Below, one piece after another: positions 1 through 6,210 of a stretch of 8,820 nt of DNA. A program made the translations under genes and the position numbers. The stretch covers positions 1 to 8,820 of the forward strand of contig CAZDQC010000140.1 of NCBI GenBank assembly GCA_964507245.1. Reading direction: 5' to 3'. Numbering within the stretch: position 1 is the first letter of the stretch; every line of letters begins with the position of its first letter. The notes beneath the pieces are model-generated. The model saw only the letters and a program-made list of their open reading frames with translations. It was not told where the DNA came from and made no database searches. The stretch is from GCA-2731375 sp964507245 (lineage in GTDB: Bacteria > Pseudomonadota > Alphaproteobacteria > GCA-2731375).

Positions 1-299
1 CTTAGTAAATATATCAAGTCTACACTGTGAAGTTATTCACTAAGTCGGGTCTAGCCTGGCAGCAAATAAGCACGGTCCTAAATCTATGATCAATGCTTAC
101 GGCTCAAAGGTCAGTACTGTGTGGCAAATTTTAATGCCAAGCCAATTATAAGGAAGAGCGGCACTTGCCCTTCAGGTTGGCGGACATTGGGTAAATACTG
201 CGTAAAAATTCGAATTATTCGATGATCGTTTGAGCCAAAATTAAAGGATTTCATACAGGAATTTTTATCTACGATGAAGGAGCCGAAGTCGTCAAAGCC

Positions 300-322
300 T
301 GTGGTGCGTTATCGGCACCACA
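300..322. repeat. Inverted repeat, 8-bp arms with 7-nt loop
   Basis: TGTGGTGC (300-307) pairs perfectly with GCACCACA (315-322) around the loop GTTATCG. Neither strand has a T-run after the stem, so it is not a standard intrinsic terminator. It may be an RNA hairpin or a protein-binding site, with no known assignment. Confidence 0.45.
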
Positions 323-400
323 ATGCCCCCGGGAGTCCACAGGGAGCGTGACAGGGAGTGTTTATTAATCCCATGCCGGTGTGCTGGCCCGCGATCGGTT

Positions 401-418
401 TTGACTCTGTTGACTCTC
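401..418. repeat. Tandem 9-base near-duplicate
   Basis: TTGACTCTG at 401-409 is followed directly by TTGACTCTC at 410-418, differing only in the last base. The copies resemble duplicated -35-like hexamers (TTGACT), but no matching -10 element is obvious. It may be simple slippage. Confidence 0.4.
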
Positions 419-497
419 CAGCGAGGGTTTAGAGCCATTCTCCTTGACGATGGTGTCGTGATTAATTGACAACAACCAACACAGGCTGTGATCCAGG

Positions 498-513
498 AAA
501 AATACGGAAAAAA
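498..513 (-). terminator. Possible T-rich termination tract after tRNA-Phe
   Basis: On the minus strand, two bases past the encoded CCA end of the tRNA, there is a run of six T (508-513), then a run of five T (498-502). There is no separate strong hairpin between the CCA and the first T-run, so termination would have to use the tRNA structure itself or another mechanism. This is a weak call based on the T-tracts and position only. Confidence 0.25.
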
Positions 514-514
514 G

Positions 515-590
<76 letters not shown>

Positions 591-647
591 ATCTGTGGCA
601 GTTTGTAAATCCTGCCCGGTGGGTAGTGCTTACCCAAAAACGTCGGC

Positions 648-676
648 TTCATAGTAGATATTGAATTGTCTGTCCA
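648..676 (-). promoter_or_regulatory. Candidate sigma-70-type promoter for tRNA-Phe
   Basis: Read on the minus strand, TGGACA (671-676, 5 of 6 to TTGACA) is followed after 17 bases by TATGAA (648-653, 4 of 6 to TATAAT). This would start transcription near 641, about 50 bases before the mature tRNA 5' end at 590, leaving a leader for RNase P to remove. A 6-bp inverted repeat (TGGGTA/TACCCA, 620-636) lies inside that leader. The assignment rests on consensus match and spacing only. Confidence 0.45.
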
Positions 677-766
677 GCACCCTAGGTGGCATGGGGCAAA
701 TTATTGCGCCACTGGGATAGTGGTTACGGTGGCGGTCGGAACGAAGCTTCGGGCCTCGAGAAAAGC

Positions 767-784
767 CAGGTGATCATACACCTG
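767..784. repeat. Inverted repeat CAGGTG-N6-CACCTG
   Basis: Perfect 6-bp arms (767-772 and 779-784) are separated by ATCATA. The 18-base dyad is the size of a typical dimeric-regulator operator, or it could form a short hairpin in RNA. No known regulator can be assigned. Confidence 0.4.
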
Positions 785-832
785 ACACTCGACGATCAGC
801 CGCCCGACTTTGGCAAGTCAATGCGTGCCCGT

Positions 833-848
833 TCGTTGGCGCCAACGA
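833..848. repeat. 16-bp perfect palindrome
   Basis: TCGTTGGCGCCAACGA is self-complementary across all 16 bases, centred at 840/841. It lies about 100 bases past the methyltransferase stop. It could be a protein-binding site. As RNA it would need to open central pairs to form a loop. No T-run follows. Confidence 0.5.
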
Positions 849-861
849 CCTTAACTACTTC

Positions 862-885
862 TGAGCCTAGAAGGTCGGAGGCTCA
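862..885. repeat. Stem-loop TGAGCCT / AGGCTCA
   Basis: Perfect 7-bp arms (862-868 and 879-885) surround a 10-base loop, about 60 bases beyond the methyltransferase stop codon. It is in the right place to be a 3' hairpin of the leftward operon. However, the minus-strand sequence after it is AGAAGTAGTTAAGG, without the T-run of an intrinsic terminator. Confidence 0.35.
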
Positions 886-944
886 TACGGGCTTGCGGCT
901 GATCATGAATTTGATGGCCTGGTCGCTAGTGCAGGTGCTCATGC

Positions 945-1439
945 TTAGATCGCCTTGTTGCGATAGAGGTGATAGCGTCCCGGCGCCACGCCTTGCGGCA
1001 AGTTCACGGCCTGCAATTCAGGCGCTGAAAAAGCCTGGTCAGTGCAGATGATCGCGCCAGGAGCCAGGTGAGGCACGAGGGCCGGACCGACAAATTCTGC
1101 CAGCTGGGCGGTCAAACCCCTGTCTCCGCTGCCAATGTCGCAATGGGCCAGGGCCGCCGCCCGGCCGATCCGGTTCGAGGCGCCCGGTAAGGTATCTCGG
1201 AATTCTCCCTCAAACAGGTGCTGATCATCGGGTGTGCAGTCTGGGTGGGCCGCCACTTTGCGTTCAAATACGAATATCCTCCGCCCTGGCAAGCAGCTGC
1301 GCAAGTGATCATAGGTCCGGCCATTACCCAAGCCCAACTCCAAAACGGGACCGGGCAAGTCAGCGATCTCTGATGCGGCCCAGTTCAGGCAGTCACGCTG
1401 AGCCTGCAGGCGTCGGATAGCACTGTCCAATCGGCTCAT
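945..1439 (-). CDS. Class I SAM-dependent methyltransferase, Methyltransf_17-like
   Basis: This 164-residue protein has a Rossmann-type SAM-binding start. Motif I is VLELGLGNGRTYDHL (residues 32-46), with the glycine-rich GLGNG loop. An acidic residue at the end of strand 2 (E59, in FVFER) would hold the ribose hydroxyls, and a DIGSGD segment (101-106) lies where motif II is expected. Length and pattern fit the short single-domain family PF12692 (Methyltransf_17), whose substrates I do not know. No signal peptide or membrane segment is seen, so it should be cytoplasmic. It is the last gene of the leftward operon, 48 bases after the cyclic-nucleotide-binding gene. The ATG at 1437-1439 has no clear Shine-Dalgarno sequence, but no other in-frame ATG, GTG or TTG lies between it and the upstream stop at 1488-1490. 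It might modify the product of the neighbouring glycosyltransferases; that is inference. Confidence 0.82.
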   Translation of the reverse strand: MSRLDSAIRRLQAQRDCLNWAASEIADLPGPVLELGLGNGRTYDHLRSCLPGRRIFVFERKVAAHPDCTPDDQHLFEGEFRDTLPGASNRIGRAAALAHCDIGSGDRGLTAQLAEFVGPALVPHLAPGAIICTDQAFSAPELQAVNLPQGVAPGRYHLYRNKAI

Positions 1440-1487
1440 GGAATAAACGAGAACATCATAGAATGAGCAATAAAACCGTAAATTTGG

Positions 1488-1964
1488 TCAAGCTGCGCTG
1501 TTTTCCAATTCCCGTAGGCGGCGGTTGGCCTCAGTCAACTGCTGGTTGGTAGCGTCCTGACGGCGTGCCAACTCGCGCATAATTTCCACCGCCATAGTCG
1601 GAAATTCGTTTACTAGGCGGAAGAAAAGATCTTTGCTAATGCGCAGAGTATCGAGGCGCGAGGTGGCGGTAATGGTCGCTGTTCGGGGTACTTCGCACAA
1701 AATTGCGATCTCGCCCACAAAGGCATTGCGTGCGATCTGCGCCACTGTGAGCTTACCACCGTCAGGCCCTTCGATCACTACGTCTGCCGTGCCGTCTACT
1801 ACCAGATAAGCGGCATCACCGATATCGCCCTGCTGACAGACATTCTGTCCCTCTTGAAAGGTCAAACGTTCGGAGGTAAATGCGAGCAATTTTAGCTTCG
1901 ATGGTTCAATATTGGCGAATAGAGGGATGCTACGAAGCAGCTCAACTTCTTCATTCAGGCTCAT
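1488..1964 (-). CDS. Single-domain cyclic nucleotide-binding (Crp/cNMP) protein
   Basis: This 158-residue protein consists mainly of one cNMP-binding beta-barrel. The phosphate-binding cassette is intact: VGEIAILCEVPRTATITA at about residues 83-100, with G84, E85, R94, T95 and A96 matching the ribose- and phosphate-contacting positions of Crp-like proteins. Binding of cAMP or cGMP is therefore plausible. The tail (about 120-155) is a charged helix likely to form a coiled coil. There is no helix-turn-helix, so it is unlikely to bind DNA as Crp does and more likely regulates a protein partner. A strong Shine-Dalgarno sequence, GGAGGAGA at 1971-1978, sits 6 bases before the ATG. The gene begins 43 bases after the ABC transporter stop and is presumably co-transcribed with it, which suggests a functional link to that membrane protein. 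Confidence 0.9.
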   Translation of the reverse strand: MSLNEEVELLRSIPLFANIEPSKLKLLAFTSERLTFQEGQNVCQQGDIGDAAYLVVDGTADVVIEGPDGGKLTVAQIARNAFVGEIAILCEVPRTATITATSRLDTLRISKDLFFRLVNEFPTMAVEIMRELARRQDATNQQLTEANRRLRELENSAA

Positions 1965-2007
1965 GATTGATCTCCTCCAGCAGGTTCATAACACCCCCAC
2001 TGTCATC

Positions 2008-4716
2008 TTATTCAGACTCCAACAATTCCTTGAGGTGTTCATTGCTCTGGCTCAATTCGCCATAGCTACCTCGTTCCAGAAGGCGGCCCTGACGCATTAT
2101 CAAGACTTCATCAAACTCTTTCGCCATGCTGGCCCGCTGCACCGACCAGATCAGGCAACGACTCTCAAACTCACGTAACAGAGCGTCCATTATTCGAGCC
2201 TGGCTCGCAGAGTCTAGAGAACTCGTAGCTTCTGACAGGATCAAGATATCCGGCCGCTTAATCAGAGCACGGGCCAAAGCCAATTTCTGCCGTTGCGCTG
2301 CGGATAGGCGCGATCCGGCTATGCCTACGTCGAAATCCAAGCCCACTTCTGCCACAGTTTCACGCAAATCTAGTCCATCTACTACTTCTGAAATCAAGGC
2401 GCCCACCCGGTCGCCGGCCTGTGCCTGGCCATAGGCCACCTTACCGAAAAGAATGTTATCCTGAATGTTGGCGGAGGCGTTGTAATTTTCTGCGTCGAAA
2501 AACTCCACGGCGCTTTGCAGATCCTCTGGCAAATGCTCGGCGAAATAGCGCCGGGCTGTTAAAATCTTAGCCTGTAGGTCCTCGTCCACCAGACCCAAAC
2601 GATGCCGGGCGGGGATTAACTTAAACGGCAGCGACATCAAAATGTGGCGGTCCTCATCAGATAGGGCGCCCAAATTGTCGCGGTCGCTGCGCTGTAGCAG
2701 TGCCTGGATGTCAGGCAGTTCCTCCGCCGAAATAAAACTGAATTGCTGAAATAGTTCATGATCAGAGGGCAAATCGGCGAACAATTCCACCATTGTGGAA
2801 GCGACCTGATAACCCACCGATAAAAATTGTTCCGTCAGGCCCACTTGCTCTAACACATCCAGCACATAGGCATGATTTGCTAGATGCTCTACGTCAAATG
2901 CACTGCCCACGGGGTTACCAAACATCAGATTTTCACCCACGGAAGCATTGAGGTTATAGGCATTGACGTCAAATGCCTCTACCAGATCCAAGAGGGCGGG
3001 GTCGGCGTTCATGTGATCCCGCAGGCCGGCTCGGGCTCGCAAAATAGTCGTTGCTAAATTCGGTTGTGCTTTGGGGTTGACTACGCCTCTGAGACCAAAT
3101 TGATAGACCTCCTCTTCCATCCCTATCTGTCTTAGAGCAGCCAAGCCCATCCGGCTTAAATCTGCGGGATCGTCCACTCCAGCGGCAGCATAATCTACCC
3201 AGTCGGCTTCAATATCGTAATCGATATTGCCCGAACGTCTAGCTTCGTCAATATAGCTAGCCCGTTGATTTGCGGCGATGTCATCGTACTCAAGTTGCCG
3301 CTGAGGCCGATGTTTCAATCCGAGAAATAGATTTGCTGAAATCGTACCCGCAAAGACAAAGGAGGACGCACCAACATATGAGATGCGGCGACCGGTCACT
3401 GCCTCCGACATGATTGCCGCATCTATGCCGCCAATGTTTATGGTGCCGCCGTTAGGATCTAACAGCCGAGCCAGTAACAGGGTCAACTCTTCCTTGCCGC
3501 TACCACCGGATCCCACAATTGCGTATCGCTTGTTAAGCGAAAGGCGCAGTGAAACACCATCAACGACCGGAGCTTCTTGGTCATCAATTAGGGTTAGATT
3601 CGATGCCGCCAATTCGCCTGTAAGGGGTTCCAACTTATCAGGTTCTACCATCTGGTATTCTGGCTCACGAATGCCCGCAGGACTAAACTGGCTTACAACC
3701 TGTTCATATTTGATCGAGGCATCCGCCTGCATCTGATAATACGCCAGCAGCTCTTTCCAAGGTGCTGCTAAATCTTTATGAGCAGCAATAGCTGCGACCA
3801 AGGTGCCAACTTCCAATTGGCCATGTATTACGAAATAACCACCGATGGAGTAGAAGCAAAAGGGTCCCAATTGTTGAATGGAATTATTCAGAAATTTTAT
3901 AACAAACTTTTGACGATAGATACGTTCCCGTACCCCATAAATCCAATACAGTTGATCGGAAAAATCAGTTAACAAGAAATTTGAGTTATCGTGGGCGTGT
4001 GCTTCCTGCACCCCTTGGACTGTCTCGCCTATCCTTTCAGACAAACGACGCACACGTGCTACGCGCTCTTTGCCTAATAGGTTTACCTTCATTTGTAATT
4101 TTGGGATTAACCACAACTGCAGCGGATAAAGTGCAACTGCCGCAACTGCCATGCGCCAATCCTGAACAAACAAAAAGGCCAAAATAGTTGCTAGATAACC
4201 TCCCTGAAATGCAGGCAACGAAAATGCATTGCCAATAAAACCTCCCAGTGGCTCAACCTCCGAAGTAATCATGGGAATGATTTCGCCTTGGCTCATTTTT
4301 CCAAAAACGGGCAGTGGAAAACGCAGGACGCGACCATAAAGTTCAAACCGCAGGCGGCGTAGCATTCGTTCGCCAGTCAGGCCCTTATAAATATTAATTA
4401 CAAATTTAAAGCCCTGATTGACACCAACTAGTATTAGGAACAATGCACATAAAATAAAAAGATAGGGTGTTTGTTCAATGATCAGGTCGAAAGGCCCAAG
4501 TAACGGTATTTCCATGCCGACCGCGGAGAACGTCAGTTTTTTTGATATATTTAATGGGTATTCGATCCCGATGCCTTGGATGGCCTGATTTATAATAGTT
4601 TTCGGTACTTCGTAATATAGGTACAGAAAAGGAAGCGATGCGGCAGACATCAATGTCATAATTATCTGTTGCTGACGTGAATACCGCCAGACATAACCAA
4701 AAACTGTCTTTTCCAT
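2008..4716 (-). CDS. ABC-exporter-like membrane protein with degenerate, expanded NBD
   Basis: This is a 902-residue TMD-NBD half-transporter architecture. The N-terminal exporter membrane domain (about 1-340) has hydrophobic stretches near 17-37, 83-105, 167-184, 186-206, 272-296 and 300-315. The nucleotide-binding domain follows from about 365. Its motifs are recognisable but altered: Walker A is GSGGSGKE (402-409; Glu for Ser/Thr), the signature is LSAAQRQ (804-810), Walker B is ILILSE (824-829; Ser828 for Asp, Glu829 kept), and the H-loop His is Gln860 (SVQR). The D-loop SSLD (832-835) is kept. Walker A to signature spans about 400 residues against about 110 normally; the surplus holds repeated Q-loop/helical-subdomain segments. 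The usual length for this architecture is about 580-600. The frame is open throughout, so it is not a simple pseudogene. The start at 4714-4716 has weak SD options (TAAGG close by, GGGGAG about 14 bases away). It is the first gene of the leftward operon. Substrate and ATPase activity are unknown. Confidence 0.88.
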   Translation of the reverse strand: MEKTVFGYVWRYSRQQQIIMTLMSAASLPFLYLYYEVPKTIINQAIQGIGIEYPLNISKKLTFSAVGMEIPLLGPFDLIIEQTPYLFILCALFLILVGVNQGFKFVINIYKGLTGERMLRRLRFELYGRVLRFPLPVFGKMSQGEIIPMITSEVEPLGGFIGNAFSLPAFQGGYLATILAFLFVQDWRMAVAAVALYPLQLWLIPKLQMKVNLLGKERVARVRRLSERIGETVQGVQEAHAHDNSNFLLTDFSDQLYWIYGVRERIYRQKFVIKFLNNSIQQLGPFCFYSIGGYFVIHGQLEVGTLVAAIAAHKDLAAPWKELLAYYQMQADASIKYEQVVSQFSPAGIREPEYQMVEPDKLEPLTGELAASNLTLIDDQEAPVVDGVSLRLSLNKRYAIVGSGGSGKEELTLLLARLLDPNGGTINIGGIDAAIMSEAVTGRRISYVGASSFVFAGTISANLFLGLKHRPQRQLEYDDIAANQRASYIDEARRSGNIDYDIEADWVDYAAAGVDDPADLSRMGLAALRQIGMEEEVYQFGLRGVVNPKAQPNLATTILRARAGLRDHMNADPALLDLVEAFDVNAYNLNASVGENLMFGNPVGSAFDVEHLANHAYVLDVLEQVGLTEQFLSVGYQVASTMVELFADLPSDHELFQQFSFISAEELPDIQALLQRSDRDNLGALSDEDRHILMSLPFKLIPARHRLGLVDEDLQAKILTARRYFAEHLPEDLQSAVEFFDAENYNASANIQDNILFGKVAYGQAQAGDRVGALISEVVDGLDLRETVAEVGLDFDVGIAGSRLSAAQRQKLALARALIKRPDILILSEATSSLDSASQARIMDALLREFESRCLIWSVQRASMAKEFDEVLIMRQGRLLERGSYGELSQSNEHLKELLESE
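2317..2565 (-). repeat. Protein-level repeat unit, third copy (ABC residues 718-800)
   Basis: Residues 718-800 start with ILTAR, contain VEFFDAENYN and NILFG (737-758), and end in a helical stretch leading into the LSAAQ signature. They match residues 558-640 (nt 2797-3045) in layout. Over the 22-residue core, 10 positions are identical (737-758 against 579-600). The core corresponds to the segment that follows the Q-loop in ABC exporters, normally of the form GTI-xEN-I-xFG. Confidence 0.6.
2797..3045 (-). repeat. Protein-level repeat unit, second copy (ABC residues 558-640)
   Basis: Residues 558-640 start with ILRAR, contain VEAFDVNAYN and ENLMFG (579-600), then a helix VLEQVGLTEQFLSVG. They parallel residues 718-800. 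A shorter first copy, in the true Q-loop position, is residues 445-466 (nt 3319-3384: ISYVGASS, GTISANLFLG), followed by LRQIGMEEEVYQFGLRG at 529-544. The three copies suggest old internal duplication of part of the NBD helical subdomain. Confidence 0.6.
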
Positions 4717-4813
4717 TGGCCTTACCAGCTCCCCGGAAAACGATGTATCTGTTCAACTTACTTGGGGGTAGTAGATTAGCGCTAGGCAGGGTTTCGGTAA
4801 ACGCTTCTCAAAT

Positions 4814-4830
4814 CAAAAAGTTACTTTTTG
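4814..4830. promoter_or_regulatory. 17-bp palindrome, candidate operator
   Basis: CAAAAAGT (4814-4821) and ACTTTTTG (4823-4830) are perfect inverted arms around a single T. The site lies 98 bases from the ABC start and 69 bases from the glycosyltransferase start, a good position for a dimeric regulator acting on both operons. It could instead be a bidirectional termination-like hairpin, but the 1-base centre makes an RNA loop unfavourable. Confidence 0.45.
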
Positions 4831-4881
4831 TTCGTAGCCCGACATGGCATAGTCCCCGGCGAATTTCGAAGCGGAGACGCT

Positions 4882-4890
4882 GAAGGGGAG
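4882..4890 (+). promoter_or_regulatory. Ribosome-binding site fixing the COG4671-like start
   Basis: GAAGGGGAG lies 9 bases before the ATG at 4900. It supports that ATG over the upstream in-frame TTG (4828), and over the ATG at 4924, whose nearest purine run (GAAGGG) directly abuts the codon. Confidence 0.6.
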
Positions 4891-4899
4891 ATATGTGGC

Positions 4900-6171
4900 A
4901 TGCCAAAAGGCACGCTAGAAGGGATGCAGGGCTCCCGTATCTTGATCTATAGCCATGATACCATGGGTTTGGGTCATCTACGTCGATGTAGCACCATTGC
5001 CCATTCCCTGGTGCGCGAATACCCGGATTTATCCGCATTGATCCTTTCCGGTTCACCCATCATTGGCAGCTTCGATTTCCGCTCGCGGGTTGATTTTGTG
5101 CGTGTTCCCGGAGTCATCAAGCTACGCAACGGCGAGTATACTTCGTTGAACCTAGGCATAAATTTTGAGCAGACCATCCACATGCGGGCGCAGATCATAA
5201 AGCATACCGCCGATATATTTGCTCCTGACATCATGATCGTTGACAAGGAGCCCATGGGCCTGCGCGGGGAAGTAGAAGATACATTGCGCATGTTAAAGCG
5301 CCGGGGCACGCGTCTTGTGTTGGGTCTGCGCGATATTATGGATGATCCGTCAATGTTGGTGCCAGAATGGCGCCGCAAGAAAGTCATGCCTGCATTGAGT
5401 GATTTGTATGATGAAATTTGGGTTTATGGCCTGCCGCAAATCTGTGATCCCTTAAAGGGGCTGCAAGTGCCGCGTCAGGTGCGACGTCGTATGACCTATA
5501 CGGGTTATTTACCCCGTCAGGCGCCAACAGGGCCCTCGACAAGGCCGTTGCCAGAAATTGTTTCCGAGCCTTATGTCTTGGTCACTACAGGCGGCGGCGG
5601 TGACGGCGAAGCGTTAATAGATTGGGTGCTGCGTGCCTATGAGGCGGACGGCCGCATGCTTTACCCGGCCCTGGTGGTCCTGGGTCCTTTCATGCAGCCT
5701 GAAACCCAGGCAGAGTTTATCGACCGCGCTAACAAACTAAGTCGGGTGCAAGCTATTACCTTTGACGCTAAATTGGAGGAGTTGGAAGATAACGCCATCG
5801 GTGTTGTGGCTATGGGCGGCTACAATACATTTTGCGAGATCCTCAGCTTCAATAAGCGGGCCCTAATCATCCCGCGCACCCGACCGCGCATGGAGCAATT
5901 TATCCGCGCAAGTCGGGCCCAGGAACTAGGACTGGCGCGCATGTTGGAGGATGATGGCAAGCGTGATGTTGATGTCATGGGCAAAGCCTTGCGGGAGTTG
6001 CCTTATCAAAACCGCCCCCGAGATGTCATCGTGCCAGGCTTGTTGGAAGGCCTGGATAACGTCAACCGATTGGTCGCGCCATGGCTAATGGAACCCACCA
6101 CGGTCGCTGAAGCCACACAGACGCGGTTGGGACAAACAATACAACGTGCAAAAGCGTCATCCGGCGATTAG
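4900..6171 (+). CDS. Predicted glycosyltransferase, COG4671-like (GT-B fold)
   Basis: This 423-residue protein opens with RILIYSHDTMGLGHLRR (13-29), the N-terminal strand and glycine-rich acceptor loop (G23-L-G-H26) seen in COG4671 predicted glycosyltransferases, which resemble MurG and UDP-GlcNAc 2-epimerase. The C-terminal half has the second Rossmann start VTTGGGGDG (about 228-236) and a donor-binding segment MGGYNTFCEIL (305-315) with E313 positioned to contact the sugar-nucleotide ribose, then PRTRPRMEQ (325-333). No signal peptide or membrane segment is seen; GT-B enzymes of this sort act at the cytoplasmic face of the membrane. Donor and acceptor are unknown. It is the first gene of the rightward operon, divergent from the ABC gene. 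The start was chosen by the SD at 4882-4890. Confidence 0.88.
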   Translation: MPKGTLEGMQGSRILIYSHDTMGLGHLRRCSTIAHSLVREYPDLSALILSGSPIIGSFDFRSRVDFVRVPGVIKLRNGEYTSLNLGINFEQTIHMRAQIIKHTADIFAPDIMIVDKEPMGLRGEVEDTLRMLKRRGTRLVLGLRDIMDDPSMLVPEWRRKKVMPALSDLYDEIWVYGLPQICDPLKGLQVPRQVRRRMTYTGYLPRQAPTGPSTRPLPEIVSEPYVLVTTGGGGDGEALIDWVLRAYEADGRMLYPALVVLGPFMQPETQAEFIDRANKLSRVQAITFDAKLEELEDNAIGVVAMGGYNTFCEILSFNKRALIIPRTRPRMEQFIRASRAQELGLARMLEDDGKRDVDVMGKALRELPYQNRPRDVIVPGLLEGLDNVNRLVAPWLMEPTTVAEATQTRLGQTIQRAKASSGD

Positions 6172-6210
6172 ATTGTTTTCCGATACCCGTTCGTCGTGAC
6201 GATCGTCAGA

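Larger units (their letters stand above)
1..514. other. Non-coding AT-rich stretch left of tRNA-Phe
   Basis: No convincing gene is visible. Frames entering from the left edge close within about 45 bases on both strands. The only small ORFs are a 25-codon plus-strand one at 274-351 and a 60-codon minus-strand one that runs into the tRNA; neither resembles a known protein. The stretch contains small repeats: an odd palindrome at 210-222 (TCGAAT-T-ATTCGA), an 8-bp stem at 300-322, two CAGGGAG copies at 340-346 and 352-358, and a tandem 9-base near-duplicate at 401-418. It is probably an intergenic spacer on the 3' side of the tRNA gene. Confidence 0.6.
592..944. other. Non-coding spacer with clustered inverted repeats
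   Basis: This stretch lies between tRNA-Phe and the 3' end of the methyltransferase gene. I see no believable gene: the plus-strand ORF through 686-1051 overlaps the methyltransferase antisense and looks like nothing known. Five perfect dyads fall within about 270 bases: TGGGTA/TACCCA (620-636), CGAAGCTTCG (742-751), CAGGTG-N6-CACCTG (767-784), a 16-bp palindrome (833-848) and TGAGCCT-N10-AGGCTCA (862-885). No T-run follows any of them, so none is a textbook terminator for the leftward operon. Confidence 0.5.
4717..4899. promoter_or_regulatory. Divergent intergenic control region
   Basis: These 183 bases separate the leftward ABC gene from the rightward glycosyltransferase operon, so promoters for both operons should lie here. 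I could not find a -35/-10 pair with good consensus and spacing on either strand. It contains the 17-bp palindrome at 4814-4830 and a small TAGCGCTA palindrome (4777-4784). A TTG at 4828 could extend the rightward ORF by 24 codons, but that extension has no family resemblance and would overlap the palindrome. Confidence 0.55.

Noticed and set aside
274..351. 25-codon ORF (starts MKEPKSSKPVVRYRH) in the left spacer
   Set aside because: It is too short to judge, has only a weak upstream purine stretch, resembles nothing known, and contains the 300-322 inverted repeat.
862..885. Intrinsic terminator of the leftward operon
   Set aside because: The stem is perfect but no T-run follows on the minus strand.
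686..1051. 121-codon plus-strand ORF across the spacer and the methyltransferase 3' end
   Set aside because: It overlaps the well-supported methyltransferase antisense, shows no recognisable domain, and its frame is open probably because of the coding strand opposite and GC-rich sequence.
1488..1964. Crp/Fnr-type transcription factor
   Set aside because: There is no helix-turn-helix after the cNMP-binding domain; the C-terminus is a short coiled-coil helix.
2008..4716. ABC gene as a pseudogene or sequencing artefact
   Set aside because: The reading frame is uninterrupted over 902 codons, the membrane domain is well formed, and the altered motif residues sit in otherwise conserved surroundings. 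An assembly duplication is unlikely because the repeat copies are strongly diverged at protein level.
4828..4899. TTG-initiated N-terminal extension of the COG4671-like protein
   Set aside because: The 24 extra residues do not look like this family, the TTG lies inside the 17-bp palindrome, and a good SD supports the ATG at 4900.
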